Origin: Zantedeschia hybrid cultivar
Lineage: Eukaryota > Streptophyta > Magnoliopsida > Alismatales > Araceae
Length of the DNA: 64,000 nt
NCBI GenBank assembly: GCA_030544215.1
Contig: JARZZO010000013.1
Location: 1,665,001 to 1,729,000 of the forward strand
Direction: 5' to 3'
Of the stretch, positions 35,960 to 46,992 are shown in pieces. A program made the position numbers and the translations under genes. Within the stretch, counting starts at the first letter, position 1. Every line of letters starts with the position of its first letter. A model generated the notes under the pieces. The model worked only from the letters and a program-made list of their open reading frames with translations. It was not told where the DNA came from and ran no database searches.

Positions 35960-36760
35960 AAATCTTTAAGACCTTATTAATTTAACACTTAATGTATTTA
36001 AGATCTTATTACTTTAATGACTTAGAGCACAATTATGATGGTTCAAGACTTAATGTATTTAATTCTTTAGGTCTTTAAAACTTAAGTTACTTATCTCCAT
36101 TGGACACCTAAATAATTTAACATAAGTGATTAATACATTAAATCCTTTAGATGCCCTAATATCTTAAGATTCTATGATTTTAAAATGTTAAGATCTTAAC
36201 ACCACAACGACCTAATATCTTTATTTTTTAAGGTTAAAGATAACTAGGACTTTAAGAACTAAAGACAAAGTATGAGGGACTTAACATTTTAAGTTCTAAA
36301 CACGCAACAACATAACCGTCGTTAGAACTTAAAATGTTTAAGTCCCTCATACCTTAACTCTTTAGCTCTTTTAAGTCGGCCACATGCCTTAACATTTTAA
36401 CATCCTAAGATTTTAATTTGTTTAAACCTTAATGACTTAAGGCTTAACATCTTTAACACCTTAACGACTTAATACTTAACACCTTAACGTTTTAATATCC
36501 TAATACCTTAACATATGCATACGATATATCTTTAACATGCACGAATACTTGGACAACATAACACAAGTTCACACCTTAAGCCTTTCATTTTTAAACTTAA
36601 AGATATTTAAGATTTGATGAATTAATATTAAAAATTAAACTCCTAAACATCTAAACAAAATAAAACTCATGTGACATTTTAGCTCTACAATTATAAGTCC
36701 TTAATACTTTAAGACGTTAATACTATAAGTGTTGAAGTTACAATATCGTAAAATTTTTAG
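35960..36760. repeat. Degenerate CTTAA-rich tract
   Basis: Dozens of short units such as 'ccttaacgtttta', 'cttaatactt' and 'aagatcttaa' follow each other on both strands. It looks like a heavily diverged short tandem repeat or low-complexity satellite. No coding sequence is seen. Confidence 0.6.
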
Positions 36761-37205
36761 CTTTGAAGTATTGTAGTTATACTTGCAAGATTAAAAATAG
36801 AAGATAAAATTATAATTTGTTAAATAAAATTGTAGCTTTTATTGTTATGGAATGAACAGAACAAAAGGGGTAAGTTTGGTATTATCAAGACTTTTATGAT
36901 ATGGAAGAGGAGAAAATAAGTCTCTCCCTAAAATAGAGAGCTGTAGGTGTGAGCTTTTCTCTATTAGAGAAGGAAATAAAGGGGAAGGCTAGCTAAGGGG
37001 TTTCCATTAATTATTTTTATTTTTATTTTATCTATTTTATTGGATCAAATGCTTTCTTATGTGGGGTTTACATGGTGATCCCCATTATAATAAGACTAAG
37101 AATCTCATCTCCATCTGTTTACAGGTTTAAGTGCGTGGAGGAATCTGTTCCCCCTGTGGGAACTGCAGTCTCTGAGGCGTGACGCAGGAGGTAAGGCATT
37201 TATTT

Positions 37206-37388
37206 GCGAGAGGAGATTTTCTCAGTATATGTTTAAACTGGAGTCCAACAGTATTGAAAGAGTGAGAGGGATCAAACATTGTAAAAAAACTTCTCATATG
37301 ATCTTAAAATTTTACAAATATTTGGACCCTCTCTCTTTCAGTACTGTTGGACTTCGGTCCAAATATGTACTAAGAGAATTTCTTCTCT
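37206..37388. mobile_element. MITE-like inverted repeat upstream of PP2
   Basis: The left arm (about 37206-37270, with 'gagtccaacagtattgaaag') is complementary, with few mismatches, to the right arm (about 37327-37388, with 'ctttcagtactgttggactt'). The spacer is about 55 bp. It lies 140-320 bp before the PP2 start codon, inside the likely promoter or 5' leader. Confidence 0.75.
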
Positions 37389-37525
37389 TTATTTGCATCC
37401 GGAGCCGCCAATGCTGGTGTGAGTTCAGAGTGATCTATGAAGCTGTTAGTGGATATGTGACCTCTCCTGCGCATTGAGAAGCTTGCACACGAAGAGCAAG
37501 GAGAAAACAGTAACGAGCAACTAGC

Positions 37526-39097
37526 ATGGGTAACAAAAAATCAAGGCGAAGAAGTCCCCCTCGCCCGCCGCCGCCACCGCCAGCTCCTCCTCCACCACCA
37601 CCACCACCAGCAGCACAGCCACTGCCGCCTACGCCGCTGCCGCCACCACCACCTCAACCAAAGCCACCAGCCCCTTCATCTGCACCTCCTCCTCCTCCGC
37701 AGCTACTACCACCTTCCTTGCCGCAGCCAACTCCTCCACCACAGCCATTACCGCCTTTTTTGCCACCTCCACTACCTCCTGTGCCCCCCCACAATTTTGA
37801 GGTCATCGTCAAGGAGGCAGACAGCGCCTCCACAGGCAACTTAAAGGAGCAAATCTTCTCAGCTGGCATCTTCCTTAATCACAAGAGAAAGGCAAATCCT
37901 TACCCACCCATGAATTAAGTTGCATCATTCAAATCGCCATGCTCTTGTTATACCAGCTGCGTCCGTGTGCACATCATAGATAAAGAATATTTGAGTATAT
38001 ATGGAGGGAGGCTGTACACATCCCATAATTGCTGCTTCTAACAATTTCATCTGAGGCAATCATATCTATGTTGTACAGAAGTACTGGGTTGATGACAAGT
38101 CTGGCTGCAACTGCTTCATGCTGTTTCCAAGAGAACTATCAATTAGTTCGGGGAATGATGCACGTTACTGGCAGTGGTTCACTGATCTACGGGAAACCAG
38201 GTGATGATGGCTTGCTTACCATTGATCTGAATACCGTCCAGGTCATCAAGTGTTTGATAAATTCTCATGGTTTAGGAGGGCTACTTGCGAGAGGTGCTAT
38301 TCTATATATCTATAGCTGGATTCTAAACCACTCCTAATTTCTTCTTCTATGCATCATGTTTTGGAACCGTCGCATAGATTCGTTTGTTTCTGATTAACAT
38401 AAAATTCTGAAATTTCTGGTCTGACATTTTTTGATGAGGGTTAGTTATCTCTCATGGGCTCGGCCCATTAATGACAAAAGAATTGTGTTTGGAAGGGTGC
38501 CCCCCATGGAGCAAGGCCCGATGCAGGTGGCCCAATTGGCCTAATAAACCTCCAGCCCCAAAATCACAAGGCTACCTTCACGAGCCAAAATAGACAATAC
38601 CTTATTACGGTTCCTTCTCGCACTGAAACCTAAAAATTGAACAAGTCATTTTATGAAGGAATATTCTTTGGTTTTATTTCCATGGACAGTAGCTAGCTTT
38701 TCCTCATATATGCATGCCTGCTTTTAGTGAGACCGGCATCGAACTGGCGAGGCTGCTGGACGTCCGCTGGCTGGAAATCCGTGGGAAATTTGAGACATCA
38801 TATCTCACACCAGGAAGAACATACGAACTAGTCTTCGTAGTGATGATAGAAGAAGCTTCATATGGTTGGGATGTTGTAGTCAATCTCAAGCTCGTAGGTG
38901 TCGATGGAAATGTGCACAAGTGCCATGAGATGCTCATGGACAGACCCAAGGGGGAGTGGATTGAGCTCAGAGCTGGTGAACTCGAGGTGACAGAAGCCAT
39001 GGCAGGAGAAATAGAGTTCGCCTTGTTCGAATATGAAGAGGGAGGGTGGAAGAGAGGGCTCGTTGTGAGAGGCGTATGCATCCGGCCCAAGCAGTGA
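37526..39097 (+). CDS. Phloem protein 2 (PP2, Nictaba-like lectin), three exons
   Basis: Predicted exons are 37526-37891, 38079-38200 and 38728-39097, giving about 285 residues. PP2 proteins are carbohydrate-binding lectins of phloem sieve elements with stress roles. Residues 1-90 are MGNKKSRRR followed by a very Pro-rich stretch; the start fits an N-myristoylation signal (MG). The lectin domain begins PHNFEVIVKEAD and continues through KYWVDDKSGCNCFMLFPREL, ARYWQWF, WLEIRGKFETSYL, YELVFVVM, ASYGWDVVV and GEWIEL to the end IRPKQ. Intron 1 uses a GC donor (AAG|GCAAAT) and an ordinary AG acceptor; without it the first frame runs to a stop at 37918. Intron 2 (38201-38727) is GT-AG, phase 2. The family gives strong support for the exon junctions; the 5' untranslated region is undefined. 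Confidence 0.88.
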
Positions 39098-39144
39098 TCG
39101 GATCATAGCTTGGCACCAGTAAACATTAATTTGCCTGAGTCTGT

Positions 39145-39150
39145 AATAAA
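39145..39150 (+). terminator. PP2 polyadenylation signal
   Basis: AATAAA lies 48 bp after the PP2 stop codon. Confidence 0.55.
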
Positions 39151-39319
39151 GCGTTTTAGTACTGTCTAATATCAAAAATTAAGGATCTCCAAAAATATTG
39201 GTGTATCTACACTGTATGTTTAATTTGTTCCTAATCTGTAATGGGATACAACTCGATTTTCGAATCAGATAAATAAAAAAATTCTGAAAATTTAAAGTCG
39301 CCCACCAAATTATTGGGAT

Positions 39320-39480
39320 TGGTTCATTAAAGGTTTTTTTTTTTTTTACTACTCATTTGGATTCCATTTTTTACTCTTTAGATTTTTTTTGGATAGTCCG
39401 ATCGAAGACCGAATTGCATGAACATTTAGGCACGATGATGCAGACCTACCTTAAAAAAAAATCATTTTTTCCTATTTTTT
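39320..39480. repeat. Fold-back element fragment related to 34440-34765
   Basis: The sequence 'gatagtccgatcgaagac' and the flanking T/A runs resemble one arm of the fold-back at 34440-34765. Only about half of the structure is visible. Confidence 0.4.
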
Positions 39481-39899
39481 ATGCGGCACCCTATGCGGTT
39501 TAGCAGGCATCGCACTTCATTGTACAAAACGGTTGTGGTTATTACCCTCCACAAATAATCATATTATCGGAATATATATTCCTTAACACCATTAATACCA
39601 TGAACACAATCACAATAATTATACGAATAATAAATTTCTCTCTTTCTAGTTTTGAATCTCTTGAGATTTTTTATTTTAGGAGTAACTCTTGATAATATTT
39701 TTATTCTTTTCTAACTCCCTAAAAGCTAGGTGTTCCCATAAAAGACCTTACCATTATATTTTTTTAAGGAATTTTTGCAAATATACCACTATTATATTTT
39801 TTGACGATAACCCTCAATACATAACTCGGACTTTAGCATGGTTGGTACCATTGGACAGATTTCAAATAGATCTATAACTTTGTAAAAGATCATTTTAAC

Positions 39900-42305
39900 T
39901 GATTCGTTTGTTTACAGGCTGAAAAATTGAATTTTCTGTTCATGAAGGTAGAGTTGTGTTGGAGAGGAGTCCTATTTAGCGTCAGATTCTCCGTAACTTG
40001 TGGAAGGGAAGATTAATTTTAACCAAAAGTGAGTTGTAGAGGTTGTTTAAGGTTAGAAGTTAGGTGTTAATTTTATATATATATGTAGTTGGGGGTGTGG
40101 TTAACCATGGTTGCCATTCTAGATTGTGAAAGGTAGGTGTTTTATTTATGTTCTTGAAGAAAGAGAAAAAGTAAAGGTTGTTCTTGAGAAAAATTTATAA
40201 TTTCGTAATCCTCTTGCCTTCTAGGAGTACTAGAGGTCGAGGAAGAAGGCTAAGAAGTAGTGTTCATGCTAGGAGTCGAGATCTCTTAGTGGATTTTCAG
40301 ATTTGGGAGTTCTAGCGTAAGAGGTAGGTGATAATTTCTTAAAATATGGATTAAATTCTATTAGTATGAAAAATAATGTTTTGGACTTCAAAAGTGGTCA
40401 AAAGAAAAGTCTAGCATCATGTTTTTTATGTTTATAATCCAAAACATAGATTAAATATGCAAATTGTTTGTCAAAATTTTAATTCTATTATGTTCTACCT
40501 GAAAACTTCTTTGGACGGCAACAACCTCTACTGTCTATATTACTGAATGACAACCTGGACTGCTGTCCAGGTAGAACTGAACGGTAGCTAGGTCTACCAT
40601 CTAATATTTTGAATAGCAGTTAAGCTTGAAGTTGAGAATACTGAACGTCAGCTAAGCTTGCTGTCCAGAATACTGAATGGCAGGAAGGTCTAGCTTTCAG
40701 TTCAAATTTTTTGAATCTATTAATTTTTAAAATCTTCACGAATTTCGAATGATTTTAACTTAATTATCTGTAATCCAAATGATTTAAAATTTTGAGCATA
40801 CATCTGTTTTTATAAAATCTATTGAACTACAAAATTTTATAATTTTTAAAAATTTATTTCCTATTTTTATTAAACTGACTCAAATTTTAAACTTGCTATT
40901 TGAATTTTGAAAATATTCATTTGATCTTCGAATTTCATGAAGTTTTACCAGTTTGGTGAATTTTTTAATCTGTTTACTAATATTCATCCTATTTAATAAA
41001 TTTTTAGCCTTGAAAAATAGATTTTAGCTCATTAAAATATATTTTGTATCCATAAAATTTTAGAAAATCTTGAGAAATATTTTCATATATTTCTTATCTA
41101 TTGGAAATAGTTTTACATCAAATTGAATAGTAGAACATTGTGTTGCTTTTTGAATGTCTTGTTTTAATGAAAATTATATTATTTTTGCATATGTGTATCA
41201 TTGGCTATATGATTAATGTAAATTTAAGATTATAATGAATTCTAATTTCTGTAAGATATATGCCATCTAATTTAATATGTATAATTTGGACAATGTCATC
41301 TTAAGAGGATTATGTGACTCGATTACAATGTAAGTGTCCTTATTGGATAGGATATTTTGTGACCCAAGGTCAATGGGTAAAATCCATAAAACATACTTCA
41401 GTATGGTGTATGGTGGGATATGTGTAATCCTCGGTTCCCCGGTAGCTAAGACTTGGTACTATTGCCTAAGTATCCGGTATATGTATGTGTGACCCCTTAC
41501 GTTGTGGTTAAGATGCTTGTCCGATTAAGATATGAGATTGTGATAATTTGACACATATATGTAAATCATTAGAATTTATTGTTAGAATATATTTTATGAT
41601 GTGAAATTTTTAGAAATATAAATTTTGAAATATATAACTTGATTACATACTACTAATTATATTTTGAGTCACATGATATGTGATATGTGTCTCCCTATAT
41701 GTTGGAGGAATTATATAATATGTTTATGGCTAGCAGTTTATTTTCAAGTAAAGTAAGAAAGTTTGATATATGTGATAAGTATTATGAATTAATATGTTTA
41801 TTTCATATTATTAGAAAATACATCAGATTTCATATGAGATATATTTGAGATCTTGTTTTACATCATGCTTTTATTTGATCTATATGTAGTATTGTGAATT
41901 GATCATGATATAATATAATTACTATGTGAATTTCCATTATTATATGTTTAGCCTGTAGAGGAGATGATGTTTACTGAGTTTTGTACTCAGTAATTCTACC
42001 GAAAGTTAGATATGATTGGACCTAGAGTTCGGGGCATTACAGAACATAGTATCAGAGCAATTATGAGAGTTTTGAGTTCCACACCATCGGATCTGTTAAG
42101 TTTGAGTAGTTGATTGCTAGATTTGGTATCTTAGGTTGAGTATATGTTATAGAATAGCTAAGTTTTGATTTGAGATAAAAGTAGAAGTGCTGAATTGTTA
42201 GATTTGAGAGCATATTTGAGGTATTTGGGTTTTCAAGATATGTCAGGCGTGGTCGTCCTGTTGCGGTTCCTCCTGTTCAGTCCTCATCTTCTGAGGAGAC
42301 CCCTA
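39900..42305 (+). mobile_element. Decayed Ty3/gypsy chromovirus: LTR, primer site and gag start
   Basis: An LTR-like segment, left end not resolved, ends 'ttcggggcattaca' at 42041. It includes the 'gagttttgtactcag' motif typical of Tekay/Del-type chromovirus LTRs. Six bases later TAGTATCAGAGC (42047-42058) is a one-mismatch tRNA-iMet primer site. Near 42240-42300 a frame reads R-R-G-R-P-V-A-V-P-P, the usual gag beginning of this group, then similarity ends. Within the LTR, 40510-40710 holds degenerate repeats of a 'tactgaa(t/c)gg-cag' unit of about 50-60 bp. Family assignment is from motif memory. Confidence 0.6.
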
Positions 42306-42975
42306 TGCACTTCTGCAACCCAACGCTAAGATGTGGTCAACGCACAGGGAGGTTCAAACGTGATTCAGCTAATTTTAATCGAGTTCTAGTTCAATCTGAG
42401 AATCTATGACGGTTGCCAACCTTAGCTCATTTAGAAATTGAATGAACTCAAGTCAAATATCGAGTTGCTCAAGAGCCTAATGCATCCCTGATAGATTTAG
42501 TGTAACTTTTTTTAATTTAAATTTTTAACTCAAGCTAAACCATGATGACTGCCAATTTGTTTCCAAGCCTAGTTATTTGCTAAAAAACTTTACAAGATAT
42601 TAAGTATCTTTTTTACTAAGTTTATTCGTGAATAAATAATTCAATGAGTACTACATAAAAGAGGTCTTAATGAGTACTTAAATAAACTCTTAATGAATAT
42701 GTAAATGATTTATTAATAAGTATTGAAATAAGGTCTTAATTAGGTACAAGCTTGCTCACAAAAATATGCAATTGCATACAAGCTTGCTCATTTAACCAGA
42801 TGAGCTTAAATTTTTGTTCAATCTTATTTGTTTAGCGTAATAAACAAGCTAATTCAAGCTATTATGGAACCCTTTCACAAGTTATTTATTGAGTAAATTG
42901 GTTAGTTTACAATCCTAACAGAGAGGGTCATGTGCAAAAGATCCCTCCATTTGTAAATTTTTTGATTCCGTGTGA
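42306..42975. other. AT-rich intergenic sequence
   Basis: No gene is seen. Repeated 'caagcttgctca' segments (about 42745-42850) suggest an old dispersed repeat. Confidence 0.5.
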
Positions 42976-43449
42976 AAATTTTTGGGGATAATTATATATA
43001 CCCCTCTTACATAGTTAATTATATTTTTACCCCTCAATTTTTGTCCTATTATTAGTAATCCTACTAAATGAAAATTATGTCAAAAATGCACTTACGGTTA
43101 ACTTCTATTGAACATTTCATTTTCAACGGTTAAATTTAATGTTTGAACAAGAATACCCCCATAAGAAGGTAATTTTTTTATTAGCACATTGGCCAAAGAG
43201 AGAGAAAGAGATATAGAGAGATAAATGAAAAGAGAGAGAAAGAAAGTTGGGCATTTTAGATATTTTTAACTTTTGTTAAAGATTAATCATGATTAAATAA
43301 GAGAAATTTATCAGAATACTCACAGATGGCAACAATAGGAGTATGTTCTATCTAATTTTTATTTAGTAATATTATTAATAATCAGATGAAAATTTGAAGG
43401 GCAAAATGTAATTAACTATGTAATAGGGTTATACATATATAATTATTTC
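42976..43449. mobile_element. Non-autonomous TIR DNA element (about 474 bp)
   Basis: The terminal inverted repeats span about 90 bp. The left arm ('aattatatatacccct', 'acatagttaatta', 'tttttacccctc') is matched in reverse by the right arm ('gaagggcaaaatg', 'taattaactatgt', 'atacatatataatt'). The interior has an AG-rich run and no ORF. The termini resemble those of the larger element at 62790. Confidence 0.75.
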
Positions 43450-44540
43450 AAAAAAAAAATATAAATATTTATATCCCTCCTCTCTAAACTGATAAAATAG
43501 TACTCTTCACTTTCTTTTAAACGTGTGGTATCTAGAGACACATTAGACACCACTGTGACCTCCTACCCATCCACGTCGACGTGCATGACACCCAAGTAAT
43601 CACATCACATCACCCGCCGATTGTTATTTTTATGGAACAGCAATGTAAATATCTATAAATTGATCAGTATTTGTTCATTTTTTGGAATAACATCATATCA
43701 TACTCTCCTCTCTTGTTTCAGTTTATTCACAATGTTTTCAGTACAAATACGAGTAAAGCTTCTCTTGCATTAGAACAAGTTGATCATCGTACAATACAAG
43801 ACAAGCATTAAATGTAGGGTGCAGAGTGTAAAGATTTTTTTTTACGTGAAAAATATTTTACAGTTACAAAATATTTATCATGTCTGAAAAATATTTGTTA
43901 TCGATGTGCATATATATACTGATTTATCGGTACGACGAATATTTTTTAAATATGACAAATATTCACGGACGTAATAAATATTATTTATCATACGCGTGGA
44001 GCATTTGTGACATGTAAGTATATTTGTCATTGCCCAAAACTCTGCAGTCACATTTAATATATGTCAGAGCATTTATAAAAAGACTTTCTCGACTCATGTG
44101 ACTCATGTCTAAGTAGATCATTAACATCTTAACGCTACTAGAGCTAGCAATCGGTCATCCCGCATTCCGCACGTGTAATTTGCATTAATTAGCATGTGTT
44201 TCACACTCCAGCACATCATGCACACGATTAATTGAGTGAGAAGAGATTATCCATAAGATGAAGTCATAAGTTACATGATTACTGCAAGGATCGTTGTGAA
44301 CCTTCGTAACAAAAAACCTAAATAATTTATTTATCGGTTAACTAAATTTATTGTTTTCCCCTCTTGAAATTTTTTTTTTGCCACAGCCCCTCTTGAATGA
44401 AGGTATATATTTTATGCTTTCTGATAGAAAGATGCGATCAGGAGAATTAAAAGCATATCACATAACTTCCCTAGAGTGTCCCACCGTTATTAGACTGTTG
44501 TCAGAAAGGGTAAATCATAAATATAAAAAGAAGAAAAGAA
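43450..44540. other. AT-rich intergenic sequence
   Basis: No gene is seen. Imperfect repeats of 'aaatatttgtcat' type occur around 43840-44040. Confidence 0.5.
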
Positions 44541-44541
44541 T

Positions 44542-44664
44542 ACGTGGCGAATTTTTAACCGTCAGGATTCGCCGTCCTCAGGGATGATGGTGATGAGAAC
44601 ACGTGGTGAATTTTTAACCGTCTTTCTGATAGAGGATCGGCGGTCCTCACAGGATGTTGATGAG
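44542..44664. repeat. Direct repeat (about 59 bp) across the 3' end of the subtilase
   Basis: The segment starting 'acgtggcgaatttttaaccg' at 44542 recurs at 44601 as 'acgtggtgaatttttaaccg'. Both copies end in 'ggtcctca' or 'cgtcctca' plus 'gatg' repeats. The second copy includes the last codons and stop of the subtilase gene; the first lies just beyond. Confidence 0.7.
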
Positions 44665-46911
44665 AATCGGGATGGCCACGACGTGCATGTCGGACGACCA
44701 CCTCAACGTCCCCTCCATCACGTCGCCGGCCTTGACGGACGTCGAGTTGGTGACGGCGAGGGTCACCGTGAACCTCCTCCTCTGCCCCTTCCTCCAGAAG
44801 AGCAGCCGCCGGGGCGAGACCTTCGCCGCCAACCCCGGCGGCAAGTCCACCCTCGCCGTGTACGTCTCCATCGGGCAACGGACGCTCGTCAGCGTCCTGG
44901 AGACGGCCTTTGTATCAAGGGCGGAAGACACCAAGCTCACCGCGAACGACGGGTAGTTCAGCTGCTCGGCGTCTAGCTTCCTGGCGGCGGCGCACTGCAC
45001 CGGGTACCCGGCGACGACTGACGCCTGCACGTCGGTGTACCCGAGGCCGCAGAGGTAGCGGACGTAGTCGTGGAACTCGACGTCGTAGACGAGCCCCGGG
45101 TCGATGGCCCTCCACGGGTCCACCTGCCCGGCGCCGGCGGCCAAGAGGCTCGCCGCGGAGCCCGTCTCGTCGGTGATGGGGTCTCCACTTGCGGCGTGCC
45201 CCGATTTGGCCGTCGTCATGATGGCCGACCGGAGCATGGCGGGGGTCCACTGGGGGTTGGACTTGCTCAGTATGGCGGCGATGCCGGCAAGGTGGGCAGT
45301 TGCGACGGAGGTGCCGGAGGCGAGGAAGAACCCAGTCTGCGCGGCGTGCGATGCCGCGAGGACGCTGACGCCTGGGCCGACAATGTCCGGCTTCAGGATG
45401 CCCCCGTTGACGGCGCTCGGTCCCCGGGAAGAGAAGGCGGCGACGGCCGGGGCGTGGCGGTCCATAAAGGTAGTGCCGCCGGGCACCATGGCCGCCGTCG
45501 GCCGGATTGAGCTCGTGGCGTACTCCACGAGCTGCAGCGAGGCGTTGTAGTCGACGGCCAAGGTGGGGATGTCCACATCGGGGACCTCAGTGATTGTGTA
45601 TCCTCTCCTCTCCGAGTTCATGATCACCATGGCGACCCCGCCGGCGTTCTTCACTATCTTCGCCTTCTCGGCTGTGGTGTTCCGGCCGGTGTAGCAGAGG
45701 ACGACCTTGCCGGCGACCTTGGCCCCGCGCAGCTTGGAGCAGGCCTCCCCCGGTGGGTGCCCCCGTTTTGGGGTCGGGTATATTAAGGGCATTTCGTCGA
45801 ATAGGTTGCTGTCATTGCGGTAGACGGACTCTCCCGAGAGCTCCACACCGTTGCCGAGGCGGAGGGACGCCCTCAGGACACGGTCGGTGGTGCTCGCCCC
45901 AACTGTCATGATCCACGGCGCGTCGTTGCGGAGGGTCCCCGGCGAGGGCCCGTAGTTGCCGGCGGCGCCCACTACCAGGATGCCCTCCCGCACCGCCGCC
46001 AGCGCGCCGATCGCCAACCCGTCGAGGAAGATGGGCAGATGGGGCTCTTTTGGAGCCATGGAGATGACGAGCACGTCAACACCGTCCTCGATGGCCTGGT
46101 TGATAGCGGCCAGCGTCTCCGCCACGGTCGCCGCCTTGTACACGGCCAAGTGCGCCCCCGGCGCCGCCCCCGACGCCGTCCCGTTAGCGCACCCATGGAC
46201 GCCGGCATGGGGGACCTCCCCTCCCGCCGCCGTCCCGGCCACGTGGGTTCCGTGCCCGTCGGCGTCGTAGGGCAACGGTTGCTCCACCCTGGCGCCGGCG
46301 TCGAAGTTCCTCGCCCCCAGGAGTTTTCGGCCGCAGGTGCGCCGGCTGTAGAATTCGCAGTACCCCCGCCACTTCCCCGGCGGACGCCGCCGCACCCCGC
46401 CGGAGTCGGAGAAGGAGACGTGCTCGGGGTTGATGCCCGAGTCGACAACGCCGATGACAACGCCCTCACCGCGGTTGGCGGTCCGCCAAACGAGCGGCCG
46501 CAGCCGGAGGAACTCAGGAGTATGGGTGGTCTGCGGGGAGAGTTGCTCATCGGGGATGGCGCAGAGGACGCCCTCCCTGGCGGCCATGGCAGCCGCCTCC
46601 TGGGGAGTGAGCCTGGCCGCAAAGCCGCTCATGGCCCTGCTGTAGGAGAAGACCAGGCGGGGCTCGCCGGAGTCGAGGGCGAGAGTAGGGAGGAAGGAGC
46701 GGTGCCAAGCCGCCAGCTCCTCCTTGCTGGCGTGGAGCATGCGCTTGGGCTTCTCCACATGGACGATGTAGACGGCCGGGCGGTCGCCGCCGGCGACGGA
46801 AGGCAGCAGCTGCGCATGGCTCTCCGGTAGGTAGCGGCCTAGGAAGGAGGCGAGGAGGAAGCAGAGGAAGGGGTTGATGTGGTAGTGTTGGTGGTGGCGG
46901 ACGTCCCCCAT
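44647..46911 (-). CDS. Subtilisin-like serine protease (subtilase, SBT family), intronless
   Basis: This single-exon gene encodes 754 residues of a secreted S8 endopeptidase, predicted to act in the apoplast. A signal peptide (residues 1 to about 33, hydrophobic FLCFLLASFLG) precedes an I9 propeptide (about 46-130, YIVHVEKPK ... FSYSRAMSGFAARL). The catalytic triad is complete: D157 (VVDSGI), H220 (DGHGTHVAGT) and S535 (GTSVATAH), with oxyanion N319 (GAAGNYG). A protease-associated insert lies at about 355-465 and a fibronectin III-like C-terminal domain at about 650-752. The usual plant GTSMSCPH block reads GTSVATAH, an uncommon variant. Length is typical for the family. The coding region is strongly GC-rich against AT-rich flanks. 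The substrate cannot be inferred. Confidence 0.95.
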   Translation of the reverse strand: MGDVRHHQHYHINPFLCFLLASFLGRYLPESHAQLLPSVAGGDRPAVYIVHVEKPKRMLHASKEELAAWHRSFLPTLALDSGEPRLVFSYSRAMSGFAARLTPQEAAAMAAREGVLCAIPDEQLSPQTTHTPEFLRLRPLVWRTANRGEGVVIGVVDSGINPEHVSFSDSGGVRRRPPGKWRGYCEFYSRRTCGRKLLGARNFDAGARVEQPLPYDADGHGTHVAGTAAGGEVPHAGVHGCANGTASGAAPGAHLAVYKAATVAETLAAINQAIEDGVDVLVISMAPKEPHLPIFLDGLAIGALAAVREGILVVGAAGNYGPSPGTLRNDAPWIMTVGASTTDRVLRASLRLGNGVELSGESVYRNDSNLFDEMPLIYPTPKRGHPPGEACSKLRGAKVAGKVVLCYTGRNTTAEKAKIVKNAGGVAMVIMNSERRGYTITEVPDVDIPTLAVDYNASLQLVEYATSSIRPTAAMVPGGTTFMDRHAPAVAAFSSRGPSAVNGGILKPDIVGPGVSVLAASHAAQTGFFLASGTSVATAHLAGIAAILSKSNPQWTPAMLRSAIMTTAKSGHAASGDPITDETGSAASLLAAGAGQVDPWRAIDPGLVYDVEFHDYVRYLCGLGYTDVQASVVAGYPVQCAAARKLDAEQLNYPSFAVSLVSSALDTKAVSRTLTSVRCPMETYTARVDLPPGLAAKVSPRRLLFWRKGQRRRFTVTLAVTNSTSVKAGDVMEGTLRWSSDMHVVAIPILINIL

Positions 46912-46981
46912 TAATTAATTAATTGATTAATATATATCATTTGCTCTTCTTCTACGGGTTGGCTCCAATAATTATTAATTT

Positions 46982-46992
46982 GTTTATATAGC
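46982..46992 (-). promoter_or_regulatory. Likely TATA box of the subtilase
   Basis: Minus-strand CTATATAAAC lies about 75 bp before the start codon, a suitable distance for a short leader. A second TATATATTA nearer the ATG (about 46930) is too close to serve. Confidence 0.5.

Noticed and set aside
44555..46830. Several long overlapping frames on both strands across the subtilase
   Set aside because: High GC content removes stop codons in all frames; only the 754-residue minus frame has family motifs and a complete catalytic triad.
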